A stretch of 23,335 nt of DNA from Actinomycetes bacterium (GCA_025464025.1 JAODBP010000254.1:1-23335); one strand, 5' to 3'; numbered from the stretch's first letter, positions 15,298 to 22,143 are shown. Numbers and translations are program-made. Notes: a model not told the origin generated them from the letters alone.

Positions 15298-15307
15298 ACG
15301 GTAGGTG
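15298..15307. promoter_or_regulatory. Second divergent promoter with shared TA step
   Basis: ACGGTAGGTG lies between divergent genes. Leftward it gives TACCGT (15303 to 15298), six bases from GTG 15291. Rightward it gives TAGGTG (15302-15307), six bases from GTG 15314; its last base departs from TAnnnT. The mirror symmetry repeats the arrangement at 2209-2218. Confidence 0.45.
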
Positions 15308-16816
15308 ACTGACGTGCGGCTCCGTCGGCGCATCCAGCTCCTCTTCGTGGTCCTCTTCGTGATCCTCCTGGCCGGGATCGGCCTCGACACGGCCGTGGAG
15401 GAGCAGCGCAGCGACGCCACCGCCGTGGTCGACGACCACGTCGTGCCGGCCCGCGACGAGCTCGGCGCCCTGCTCACCTCGCTGGTCGACCAGGAGACCG
15501 GGCAGCGGGGCTTCCTCCTCACCGGCGAGGAGAGCTTCCTGGAGCCGCTGACGACCGGGCGCAAGCAGGCGGTGCGCTCCCTCCGCCACCTCCAGTCGCT
15601 GCTCGCCGACGACCCCGACGCCCTCGCCGCCGTCGACCGGGTCCGCAGCCGAATCGCGGCATGGCAGCAGCTGGCCGCCGACTTCGAGATCTCGGCCAAG
15701 CGCACCGGCCGCGACCAGGTCGTGGCCGCCCTGGTCGCTTCGGGCACGGGCCAGCGCCTCTTCGACCAGATCCGCAACGAGATCGCCGACACGTCGACGC
15801 TCCTCGACGCCCGCCTCGCCGACCGCCAGCACCGGGTCGACCAGCTCCACGACCGGCTGTCGCTGGTGCGAGCCCTCAACGTGATCGCCGCCCTCGCCCT
15901 CCTCCTGGTGGCCTGGCGCCTGCTCGGCCGGTGGGTCACCGCGCCGCTCGCCCGGCTCAGCACCGCGGTGCGGGGGGCGGCGTCGGGTGCCCTCCGGGAG
16001 CCGATCCCGGCCTCGGGCCCGCCCGACCTGGCCGAGCTGGCCGCCGACGTCGACGCCATGCGTCGCCGCCTGCTGGCCGAGGTCGACGACGCCACCCGGG
16101 CCCGGGCCGCCCTCGCCGATCGGGGCATGATCGTCGTCACGTTGCGAGACGACCTCGCCCCGACCGAGGTCCAGCTCCCCCGCGACCTCGCCCTGACCGG
16201 CCGGTTCCTCCCGGCCAAGGGCATGGTCGCCGGCGACTGGTGGGACGCGATCCGCCTCGACGACGACCGCATCGCCCTGGCCCTCGTCGACGTGTCGGGC
16301 CACGGCGCCGAGGTGGCGACGTTCGCCCTGCGGACCAAGGCCCTCACGATGGCGGCCATCGCCTCCCACGGGCCGGGCGAGGCGTTGGCCTGGCTGGCGG
16401 CGCACCTCGGCCAGACCGGTGAGCTGTTCCTCACCGGCGTGGTGCTCGAGATCTCGGCCTCGACCGGCGAGGTCCGCTACGCCAGCGCCGGCCACCCGCC
16501 CCTGCTCCTGGCCGGCGTCACCGGGGTGACCGAGCTGGCGCCCACCGGGCCCCTGCTCGGCCCGCTGCCGGGGACGTGGGAGACCCACGACGCCAAGCTC
16601 GATCGCGGCGGCGTGCTGGTGGCCTACTCCGACGGGCTCGTCGAGGCCCGGGACCAGGCCGGCGACCAGTTCGGGGTCGAGCGGCTCCGGCAGGTGGTCG
16701 CCGACCGGCAGCTGGCCGGCGTGCACGCCGTGGCCGACGGCGCCATCGATGCCGTCGAGGCCTTCGCCGCCGAGCAGGGGGGCGACGACATCACCCTCTG
16801 CGTGCTGGGGCGGTAG
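15305..16816 (+). CDS. CHASE3-HAMP-PP2C membrane serine phosphatase (SpoIIE/RsbU type)
   Basis: A 503-residue protein counted from GTG 15305. GTG 15314 is equally possible and better placed relative to the TAGGTG element. Helix 1 is at 11-29, a CHASE3 sensor at about 30-185 with the signature DQETGQRGFLLTGEESFL, helix 2 at 190-206, a HAMP linker at about 208-260, and a PP2C/SpoIIE domain at 295-502. Metal-binding motifs are complete: GDWWD (Asp311, Asp314), DVSGHG (Asp329), YSDGLVE (Asp443) and GGDDITL (Asp494-495). Such phosphatases usually dephosphorylate STAS anti-sigma antagonists in partner switching. No STAS gene is in the window, but an RsbW-like ATPase is at 5086. The gene abuts the convergent lipoprotein gene with no gap. 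Confidence 0.92.
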   Translation: MTDVRLRRRIQLLFVVLFVILLAGIGLDTAVEEQRSDATAVVDDHVVPARDELGALLTSLVDQETGQRGFLLTGEESFLEPLTTGRKQAVRSLRHLQSLLADDPDALAAVDRVRSRIAAWQQLAADFEISAKRTGRDQVVAALVASGTGQRLFDQIRNEIADTSTLLDARLADRQHRVDQLHDRLSLVRALNVIAALALLLVAWRLLGRWVTAPLARLSTAVRGAASGALREPIPASGPPDLAELAADVDAMRRRLLAEVDDATRARAALADRGMIVVTLRDDLAPTEVQLPRDLALTGRFLPAKGMVAGDWWDAIRLDDDRIALALVDVSGHGAEVATFALRTKALTMAAIASHGPGEALAWLAAHLGQTGELFLTGVVLEISASTGEVRYASAGHPPLLLAGVTGVTELAPTGPLLGPLPGTWETHDAKLDRGGVLVAYSDGLVEARDQAGDQFGVERLRQVVADRQLAGVHAVADGAIDAVEAFAAEQGGDDITLCVLGR

Positions 16817-17785
16817 CTACCCCACGACCTGGTCGGCCCGGGCCACGACGTCCGGAGGGATCGTGATCCCGATCGCGGCGGCCGCCTTCGTGTTGACGAT
16901 GAGCACGAACTTGCCCGGGTCCTGCGCCGGCACGTCGCCCACCTTCGCCCCGTCGAGGAGGCGGGCCACCTGCCGGCCGAGCTGGGCGTAGACGTCGGCC
17001 CCATCGGGTTCGAGGATGAGGGTGGCGAAGTCGGTGGGGTTGGTGGCCAGCACCGGGAGCTTGGCCGCCACGGCCGCCGCCTCGACCTCGGCGGAGGCCT
17101 CGACGGTGGCCGGGGTGTTCACCAGGTACAGGACCCTGGCCCCGGCGTCGGCGAGCTGCTGCACGGCCGCGGCCACGCCGGTCGGGTCGGCGAAGCTGGC
17201 GCAGGTGACCTCGAGGTCGAGGGCCTTCGCCCCCCGCTCGATGTTCCTCCGCACGGGGTCGGCGCCGGGGTCGCCGCTGGGGTAGAGGCAACCGACGTGC
17301 TCGACCGGCCCGAAGGCGTCGCCGGCGATGGCGAGCAGGCGGTCGGACGGCACCCGGTAGCTCGTCCCGGTGACGTTGGCGCCCGGGTGGCGCTCGTCGT
17401 CGACCAGGCCGCTGGCCGCGAGGTCGTTGGAGAGCACGACGATCGGCACCGTGCTGGTCGCCTTCCGCGCCGCCTGGGCCGAGGTGGTCGACAGGGCGAC
17501 GACCAGTTCGGCACCGTCGGCCACCCACGTCCGCACCGCGGCCTCGGCGTCGGCCTCGGTGCCGTGGACCTCGTCGTCGCCGAGGACGTGGAGGTCGCGG
17601 CCCCCGTACCCGGCCTTGGCCAGGGCATCGAGCAGGGCGGCGTGCCGCTCGGGGGCGACGGCGATGGCCTGGAGGATGGCGATCGTGTGCTCGCCGCCAC
17701 CGTCGGAGCCGCAGCCGGCCAGGAGGGGCGCGACGACCACCATCGCCACGAGTGCCGCGCCCCAGCGGCGGCCCACCGGTCGCAT
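16817..17785 (-). CDS. ABC-transporter substrate-binding-like lipoprotein (ABC_sub_bind/TrpX type)
   Basis: A 322-residue periplasmic-binding-protein-fold lipoprotein. The N terminus MRPVGRRWGAALVAMVVVAP leads to the lipobox LLAGC with lipidated Cys25. The mature part has HTIAILQAIAVAPERHAALL, PIVVLSNDLAASGLV, HPGANVTGTSYRVP, ARVLYLVNTPATVEA and NTKAAAAIGITIPPDVVARA, typical of the ABC_sub_bind family that includes tryptophan-binding TrpX. ATG 17785 is preferred over the upstream in-frame ATG 17830 because it gives a clean signal peptide and follows TACCGT by 8 bases. No permease or ATPase gene is nearby. Its position in a kinase cluster suggests it may present a ligand to a sensor, though an unlinked transporter is possible. 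Confidence 0.87.
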   Translation of the reverse strand: MRPVGRRWGAALVAMVVVAPLLAGCGSDGGGEHTIAILQAIAVAPERHAALLDALAKAGYGGRDLHVLGDDEVHGTEADAEAAVRTWVADGAELVVALSTTSAQAARKATSTVPIVVLSNDLAASGLVDDERHPGANVTGTSYRVPSDRLLAIAGDAFGPVEHVGCLYPSGDPGADPVRRNIERGAKALDLEVTCASFADPTGVAAAVQQLADAGARVLYLVNTPATVEASAEVEAAAVAAKLPVLATNPTDFATLILEPDGADVYAQLGRQVARLLDGAKVGDVPAQDPGKFVLIVNTKAAAAIGITIPPDVVARADQVVG

Positions 17786-17793
17786 GGCTGGGC

Positions 17794-17799
17794 ACGGTA
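17794..17799 (-). promoter_or_regulatory. -10 element for the lipoprotein gene
   Basis: TACCGT on the minus strand (17799 to 17794) lies 8 bases before ATG 17785. It is the same hexamer used by the receiver gene at 15291. No ribosome binding site is seen. Confidence 0.5.
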
Positions 17800-17842
17800 C
17801 CGGGTGGATCGCCCGGAGAGCGCGCATCACGCGACGGTGCGT

Positions 17843-17871
17843 CCTCCCAGGCGGCTCTGAGGTGCTTCCCA
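17843..17871 (+). promoter_or_regulatory. Candidate OmpR-type operator: three 7-mers at 11-bp spacing
   Basis: TCCCAGG (17843-17849), TCTGAGG (17854-17860) and TCCCAGG (17865-17871) begin exactly 11 bases apart. This spacing is that of tandem direct-repeat sites bound by OmpR/PhoB-family dimers. The last copy ends 24 bases before the response-regulator ATG (17896), overlapping where a -35 would fall if the mRNA is leaderless. A similar array lies at 19962-20001. Confidence 0.6.
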
Positions 17872-17895
17872 GGTTCAGCCGGTCTCATTGGGCCC

Positions 17896-18582
17896 ATGGC
17901 CGACGCGACCGTCCTCGTGGTGGACGACGAGGAGTACATCCGGGACCTGGTGTCGAGCGCCATGCGCATCGCCGGGTTCGACGTCCGCAACGCCGGCGAC
18001 GGCCAGGCCGCCCTGTCGGCCGTGACCGAGCACCACCCCGACCTCGTCATCCTCGACGTCGGCCTCCCCGGCCTGGACGGGTTCGAGGTGTGCCGCCGGC
18101 TCCGCGACGACGGCGACGGCACCCCCGTGATCTTCCTCACCGCCCGCGACGCGGCGGAGGACCGGGTCAGCGGCTTCACCAAGGGCGGCGACGACTACGT
18201 CACCAAGCCGTTCAGCCTCGAGGAGCTGGTGGCGCGGGTGCGCGCCGTGCTCCGGCGGGCCGCCTCGATCGAGCCGGCCACCAACCGGCTCTGCTACGAC
18301 GACCTCGAGCTCGACGAGGACACCATGCGGGTGAGCCGGGGCGACCGGGCCATCCGGCTCTCCCCCACCGAGTTCAAGCTCCTCCGGTACCTGCTGCTCA
18401 ACCGCGAGCGCGTCGTGTCGAAGTCGCAGATCCTCGACCACGTCTGGCAGTACGACTTCGACGGCAACGCCAGCGTGGTGGAGAACTACGTCTCCTACCT
18501 GCGCAAGAAGGTCGACGAGGGCAGCGCCCCGCTCCTCCACACCGTGCGCGGCTTCGGGTACGTCCTGCGCCGCGACCCCTGA
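17896..18582 (+). CDS. OmpR/PhoB-family response regulator
   Basis: A 228-residue transcription factor. The receiver spans 1-120 with Asp10-Asp11, phosphoacceptor Asp54 (LVILDVGLPGLDGFEVC), Thr82 (IFLTARD) and Lys104 (DDYVTKPFSLEEL). A winged-helix DNA-binding domain spans about 130-226: RLSPTEFKLLRYLLLNRERV, QILDHVWQYDFDGNASVVENYVSYLRKKV (read in sections) and HTVRGFGYVLR. The layout is that of actinobacterial TcrA/MprA/PrrA-like regulators. ATG 17896 gives the standard start. No strong -10 or ribosome binding site is visible, which fits activator-dependent, leaderless expression. The kinase gene follows after one base. Tandem 7-mers upstream suggest autoregulation. Confidence 0.93.
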   Translation: MADATVLVVDDEEYIRDLVSSAMRIAGFDVRNAGDGQAALSAVTEHHPDLVILDVGLPGLDGFEVCRRLRDDGDGTPVIFLTARDAAEDRVSGFTKGGDDYVTKPFSLEELVARVRAVLRRAASIEPATNRLCYDDLELDEDTMRVSRGDRAIRLSPTEFKLLRYLLLNRERVVSKSQILDHVWQYDFDGNASVVENYVSYLRKKVDEGSAPLLHTVRGFGYVLRRDP

Positions 18583-18583
18583 C

Positions 18584-20056
18584 GTGATCCGCCGCAAGCT
18601 CGTCGCCGCGATCGTCGGGTTGCTCGCCGTCGTCCTCGTCGTGGCCGGTCTCCTCGTGGTCGGCTCGCTGCGCGACCGGCTGGTGGCCAACGTCGACGAG
18701 CAGCTCCAGACCCGGGTCGACGACCTGGCGCATCGCCCCGGGCGCCTCGCCGGTCTCGCCGGCCCTCCCACCACCGGCGGCTTCGGTGGCTTCGGTGGCG
18801 GCCCGTTCGTCGAGCAGCGCGCCGCGTTCGTCCGGCTCGACGCCGCCGGCCAGGTGCAGAGCTCGCTCCCCTCCGGCCGGGCCGAGGACCCCGAGCCCCT
18901 TCCCGATGTCGCCGGGCTGAAGGTGCAGGCCCAGCCGGTCACCGTCGGCTCCGTCGAGCCCGGCGGCCCCCGGTACCGCGTGCTCGGCGTGCCCCTGGGC
19001 GACGGGACGCTGTTCGCCGGGATGTCGCTGGCCGACGTCGACCGCACCGTCGACAGCGCCGTCCACGTGCTCCTGTTCGGCGGGCTCGCCGCCCTCCTGG
19101 CCGCCGCCGCCGTGGTGTGGTTCACGGTGCGCCGCGGCCTGCGGCCCATCGACGCCATGATCGGCACGGCCCAGCACATCGCCGACGGCGATCTCACCGA
19201 GCGGGCCCGGGTGCCCGACCCGGCGTCGGAGGTCGGCCACCTCGGCACCGCCCTCAACACCATGCTCGACCGCATCGAGGAGGCCGTCGACGCCAAGACC
19301 GCGTCCGAGGCCCGCCTGCGACGGTTCGTGGCCGACGCCTCCCACGAGCTGCGGACCCCCCTCACGTCGATCCGCGGCTACGCCGAGCTGTACCGCCAGG
19401 ACCCGGCGTCGGTGGCCCAGGGCATGGCCCGAATCGAGGGCGAGGCGACCCGGATGGGTGAGCTGGTCGAGGACCTGCTGCTCCTGGCCCGACTCGACCA
19501 GGGCCTCGACCTCCGGGTCGAGCCCGTCGACCTGTCGGCCCTCGCCGCCGACGCGGTGGCCGCCGCCCGGGTCGTGGCGCCCCAGCGGGTGATCGACCTC
19601 GAGGCCCCCATCCCGGTCGTGGTGCCCGGCGATCCGGGCCGCTTGCGCCAGGCCCTCGACAACCTCCTGGCCAACGCGCGCGAGCACACCCCCGCGTCGG
19701 CGCCCGTGGCGGTCCGGGTCGGGCTCGACGGGGCCGTCGCCCGGCTCGACGTCGTCGACCACGGGCCGGGCATGACCGGCGAGGAGGTGGCCCGGGCCTT
19801 CGAACGGTTCTGGCAGGGCGAGGCCACGATCGACCACCCCCGAAGGGGGACCGGGCTCGGCCTGGCCATCGTCCACGACCTGGTCCAGAGCCACGGCGGC
19901 ACGGTCGAACTGGACACGACCCCCGGCCACGGGTTGCGGGTGCGGGTGGCCCTCCCCGCGCTCGGAGGGAATTCCCAGGGAACCGCCAGGCCAGTCGCAG
20001 ACGTTGGAGTCACAGTGGACGAGCAGGACCACGAACCCAGGGGGATCCCGACATGA
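18584..20056 (+). CDS. HAMP-containing sensor histidine kinase, partner of the OmpR regulator
   Basis: A 490-residue EnvZ-type kinase. Helix 1 is at 6-28, an exterior domain spans about 30-155 with a Gly/Phe-rich loop (TTGGFGGFGGGPF), and helix 2 is at 160-183. HAMP spans about 184-238 (RRGLRPIDAMIGTAQHIADG), HisKA has His254 in FVADASHELRTPLTSIRGY, and HATPase has DNLLANAREHTP (Asn360, Asn364), DHGPGMTG and RGTGLGLAIVHDLVQSHGG. The domain ends near residue 461. The last 30 residues (GGNSQGTARPVADVG...) are coded over the regulatory array for the next gene and look unconstrained as protein. GTG 18584 lies one base after the regulator's stop. Its TGA overlaps the next ATG in ATGA, indicating coupling of all three genes. 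Confidence 0.93.
   Translation: MIRRKLVAAIVGLLAVVLVVAGLLVVGSLRDRLVANVDEQLQTRVDDLAHRPGRLAGLAGPPTTGGFGGFGGGPFVEQRAAFVRLDAAGQVQSSLPSGRAEDPEPLPDVAGLKVQAQPVTVGSVEPGGPRYRVLGVPLGDGTLFAGMSLADVDRTVDSAVHVLLFGGLAALLAAAAVVWFTVRRGLRPIDAMIGTAQHIADGDLTERARVPDPASEVGHLGTALNTMLDRIEEAVDAKTASEARLRRFVADASHELRTPLTSIRGYAELYRQDPASVAQGMARIEGEATRMGELVEDLLLLARLDQGLDLRVEPVDLSALAADAVAAARVVAPQRVIDLEAPIPVVVPGDPGRLRQALDNLLANAREHTPASAPVAVRVGLDGAVARLDVVDHGPGMTGEEVARAFERFWQGEATIDHPRRGTGLGLAIVHDLVQSHGGTVELDTTPGHGLRVRVALPALGGNSQGTARPVADVGVTVDEQDHEPRGIPT
19962..20001 (+). promoter_or_regulatory. Candidate second operator: four 7-mers at 11-bp spacing upstream of the secreted-protein gene
   Basis: TCGGAGG (19962), TCCCAGG (19973), CGCCAGG (19984) and TCGCAGA (19995) start exactly 11 bases apart. 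TCCCAGG is identical to the best copies at 17843 and 17865, and the others differ from it at two positions. The array lies in the 3' end of the kinase gene, 52-91 bases before ATG 20053. It would let the regulator control the secreted-protein gene separately from the kinase. Confidence 0.55.
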
Positions 20057-20862
20057 TGCACAGGAAGCTGGTGGCCGCCGCCGCGATCGGCGCGTCGGTG
20101 ATCGGTGGTGCCGCCGGCGGCGCGCTGCTGTTCGCCCCCAACCTCTCGGGTGCCCAGGAGGCCACGACCTCCGTCGCCGCCGAAGCGCCCGCCACCGCAC
20201 CGGCCGGCCGGCCCGGGCTCGGCGTCCGTGGCGACACCCTCGCCACCGCGGCCAAGGCGCTCGGCATGACCGAGGCCGACCTCCGCACCGCCCTCCAGGG
20301 CGGCAAGACCATGGCCGACGTGGCCAAGGACAAGGGCGTCGACGTCCAGAAGGTGATCGACGCCCTGGTCACCCAGGCGACGACCGACCTCAAGGACCGG
20401 ATCACCGACATGGTGAACGGCAAGGTCCCCCTCGATGGCCGCGACGGCTTCGAGGGCCGAGGTGGTCGCTTCGGCGGCGGCTTCGAGGCCGGGCTCGACA
20501 CCGTCGCCTCGGCCCTCGGCATGACCGAGGCCGACCTCCGCACCGCCCTCCAGGGCGGCAAGTCCATCGCCGACATCGCCAAGGACAAGGGCGTCGACGT
20601 CGACACCCTCGTGACCAAGCTCGTCGACGCCGCCGGCAAGAAGATCGACCAGGCCGTCACCGACGGGAAGCTCACCCAGGACCAGGCCACGAAGCTGAAG
20701 TCGGCCCTGAAGGAGCGCATCACCGCCCTCGTCGACGGCTCCCGTCCGCCCGGTGGCCCCGGCGGCGGTGGCCGGCACGGCTTCGGCCGCGGCGGCCCGG
20801 CTGGTCCGGCCCAGGGCGAGGGCTCCAGCTCGACCTCCGGCTCGGGCGCGACGACCTACTAG
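20053..20862 (+). CDS. Secreted protein with duplicated alpha-helical repeat domain, unknown function
   Basis: A 269-residue exported protein. Residues 1-34 form a Sec-type signal peptide (MMHRKLVAAAAIGASV..., likely cleaved after LSGA). Two copies of a roughly 45-residue helical unit lie at 62-106 and 147-191, each containing LGMTEADLRTALQGGK followed by DVAKDKGVDV or DIAKDKGVDV. They are separated by a Gly/Arg/Phe-rich linker (GRDGFEGRGGRFGGGF). A third helical segment, GKLTQDQATKLKSALKERI, is at about 200-220, and the C terminus is a Gly/Pro/Ser low-complexity tail. Similar repeats occur in uncharacterised actinobacterial and Firmicute exported proteins. ATG 20053 overlaps the kinase TGA; ATG 20056 is an alternative. 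I assign no function. Context suggests it is an output of the two-component system. Confidence 0.85.
   Translation: MMHRKLVAAAAIGASVIGGAAGGALLFAPNLSGAQEATTSVAAEAPATAPAGRPGLGVRGDTLATAAKALGMTEADLRTALQGGKTMADVAKDKGVDVQKVIDALVTQATTDLKDRITDMVNGKVPLDGRDGFEGRGGRFGGGFEAGLDTVASALGMTEADLRTALQGGKSIADIAKDKGVDVDTLVTKLVDAAGKKIDQAVTDGKLTQDQATKLKSALKERITALVDGSRPPGGPGGGGRHGFGRGGPAGPAQGEGSSSTSGSGATTY
20260..20307 (+). repeat. 48-bp exact direct repeat, copy 1
   Basis: Encodes LGMTEADLRTALQGGK. It is identical base for base to 20515-20562, including third codon positions, at a 255-base offset. It lies within the first helical repeat of the secreted protein. Confidence 0.95.
20515..20562 (+). repeat. 48-bp exact direct repeat, copy 2
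   Basis: Second copy of the 48-base repeat. A further identical stretch, GCCAAGGACAAGGGCGTCGA, follows in both copies after a few substitutions. Confidence 0.95.
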
Positions 20863-20890
20863 GTCCCCAGACACCCCCTCCCCCGGGGGT

Positions 20891-20930
20891 CGACGCGAGG
20901 CGGTGGTTGTGGGGCCACCGCCTCGTGTCG
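20891..20930. terminator. Strong bidirectional hairpin between convergent genes
   Basis: Arms 20891-20906 and 20915-20930 pair over 16 positions with a single G-T wobble, around the 8-base loop TTGTGGGG. It lies between the secreted-protein stop (20862) and the opposing membrane-protein stop (20941). No T tract is present on either side. Confidence 0.75.
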
Positions 20931-20940
20931 CGCCCGGTCC

Positions 20941-22035
20941 TCAGCTCCCGCGCTTCGGGAGGCGCATCCCGCGCTGGCGCGCCCACTCCGCCGTGCGCGG
21001 CGCGGCCTCGTCGGCCTCCTCGGTGACCTGCCGGAGCTCTTCGGCCCCACCGGTCACCCGCAGCGACAGGTACGACACCGCGCCCAGCGGGATCGGCAGC
21101 CAGAAGTTCAGCAGCCGATAGCTGATCACGCCGAGGACGGCGATGCCCCGCGGCGCGCCGAAGCCGACCAGCGTGGTCGTGAGCACGGCCTCCACCACGC
21201 CCAGACCGCCGGGCGTGATGGGGAGGGCGGCGAGCACGTTGGCCAGGCCGTAGCTGATGATCAGCCCGTCGAGGCTCATCCGGTGGCCGAAGGCGGCGAC
21301 GAACACCCACAGCGACGCGGCGTCGAGCAGCCAGTTCGCCGTCGCCCAACCGATCCCCCGGGCCAGGAGCCGCGGGTCGGCGGCCAGCTCCCGGAGTCGC
21401 GCCGCCACCCGGCGGAGCGCGATCGCGACGCCTTGCCCGTCGAGGAACGGCACCCGGTCGGCGTAGCGGCACACCACGGCGGCCAGGTGGTCCTCGCCCT
21501 TGGTGAGCAGCACGACCGCCGCGCCCACGGCCGCGAGCAGGAGGGCTCCGACCAGGGCGGCGGTGCCGTAGATGGGGTCGAAGCCTCGCGCCGGGATCGA
21601 CACGATCAGGCCGAACCACAGGAGCACGTTCAGCACCACCGCCGAGCCGATGCCCTCGGTCGCGAGCGCGAACGCCGCGTCGGCGCCTCGGACACCGTGG
21701 TTGTTCAGCAACCGGTAGCCCATCGAGGAGCCGACCGCGGTGCCACCCGGCACCACGTGGCTCAGCCCCAACGTCGACAACGTGATCCCCAGCAGCGTGC
21801 GGTAGCCGGGCCGACCGTCGACGGGGAGCAGCGTGCGGGTGAGCTCGGCGTAGCTGGCGATGGCCGCGGCCTCGAGCAGCGCGCCGGCGACGAGCCACCC
21901 GGGCTGCACCTGGCCGAGGAGGCTCACCGCCTTCCGGGCGCCGGCGAGCTGCGGCAGCACGAGGTACTCCACGACGAGGACCCCGACGAGGATCATCACG
22001 ATGCGCCGGATCCGGCGGCGGGTCCCGTGCGCCAT
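20941..22035 (-). CDS. Lysylphosphatidylglycerol synthase TM-region / UPF0104 flippase-like membrane protein
   Basis: A 364-residue polytopic membrane protein of the LPG_synthase_TM family. After a basic start MAHGTRRRIRR come about eight hydrophobic segments, including VMILVGVLVVEYLVLPQLA, IVSIPARGF with flanking helices, and LVGALLLAAVGAAVVLL. Family-typical blocks are TLGLSHVVPGGTAVGSSMGYRLL near 90-115, ANVLAALPITPGGLGVVEAVLTTTL (read in sections) near 270-295, and VISYRLLNFWLPIPLGAVSYL near 310-330. The cytoplasmic aminoacyl-transferase domain of MprF is absent, so it resembles the stand-alone flippase-like members whose substrates are mostly unknown. ATG 22035 is the only reasonable start after the divergent promoter region. 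The C terminus is a charged 35-residue tail. Confidence 0.88.
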   Translation of the reverse strand: MAHGTRRRIRRIVMILVGVLVVEYLVLPQLAGARKAVSLLGQVQPGWLVAGALLEAAAIASYAELTRTLLPVDGRPGYRTLLGITLSTLGLSHVVPGGTAVGSSMGYRLLNNHGVRGADAAFALATEGIGSAVVLNVLLWFGLIVSIPARGFDPIYGTAALVGALLLAAVGAAVVLLTKGEDHLAAVVCRYADRVPFLDGQGVAIALRRVAARLRELAADPRLLARGIGWATANWLLDAASLWVFVAAFGHRMSLDGLIISYGLANVLAALPITPGGLGVVEAVLTTTLVGFGAPRGIAVLGVISYRLLNFWLPIPLGAVSYLSLRVTGGAEELRQVTEEADEAAPRTAEWARQRGMRLPKRGS

Positions 22036-22074
22036 CCCGACGAGCTTGCCCCACGCGAGGCCGAACCAACTCCG

Positions 22075-22102
22075 TTGCGATGGAAGACGGACCCGGTAGA
22101 GT
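22075..22102 (+). promoter_or_regulatory. Promoter of the thiolase gene
   Basis: TTGCGA (22075-22080) and TAGAGT (22097-22102) are separated by 16 bases, each matching 4 of 6 consensus bases. Transcription would start near 22109 and give a leader of about 35 bases. GGGAGG (22132-22137) lies 6 bases before ATG 22144, so unlike several neighbours this gene has a led, Shine-Dalgarno-type message. Confidence 0.55.
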
Positions 22103-22103
22103 G

Positions 22104-22120
22104 CGTTGCACTGAGCAACG
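22104..22120 (+). promoter_or_regulatory. 17-bp inverted repeat, candidate repressor operator
   Basis: CGTTGC-ACTGA-GCAACG has perfect 6-bp arms around 5 bases. It begins 2 bases after the -10 and covers the predicted transcription start, where a TetR- or GntR-type repressor would block initiation. A short mRNA hairpin is the alternative. No regulator gene is adjacent. Confidence 0.5.
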
Positions 22121-22143
22121 AACTCACCACAGGGAGGTCCGTC

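Noticed and set aside
20878..20891. CCCCCGGGGG palindrome as a separate regulatory site
   Set aside because: Too simple and short in DNA of this GC content; the much stronger hairpin beside it explains the region.
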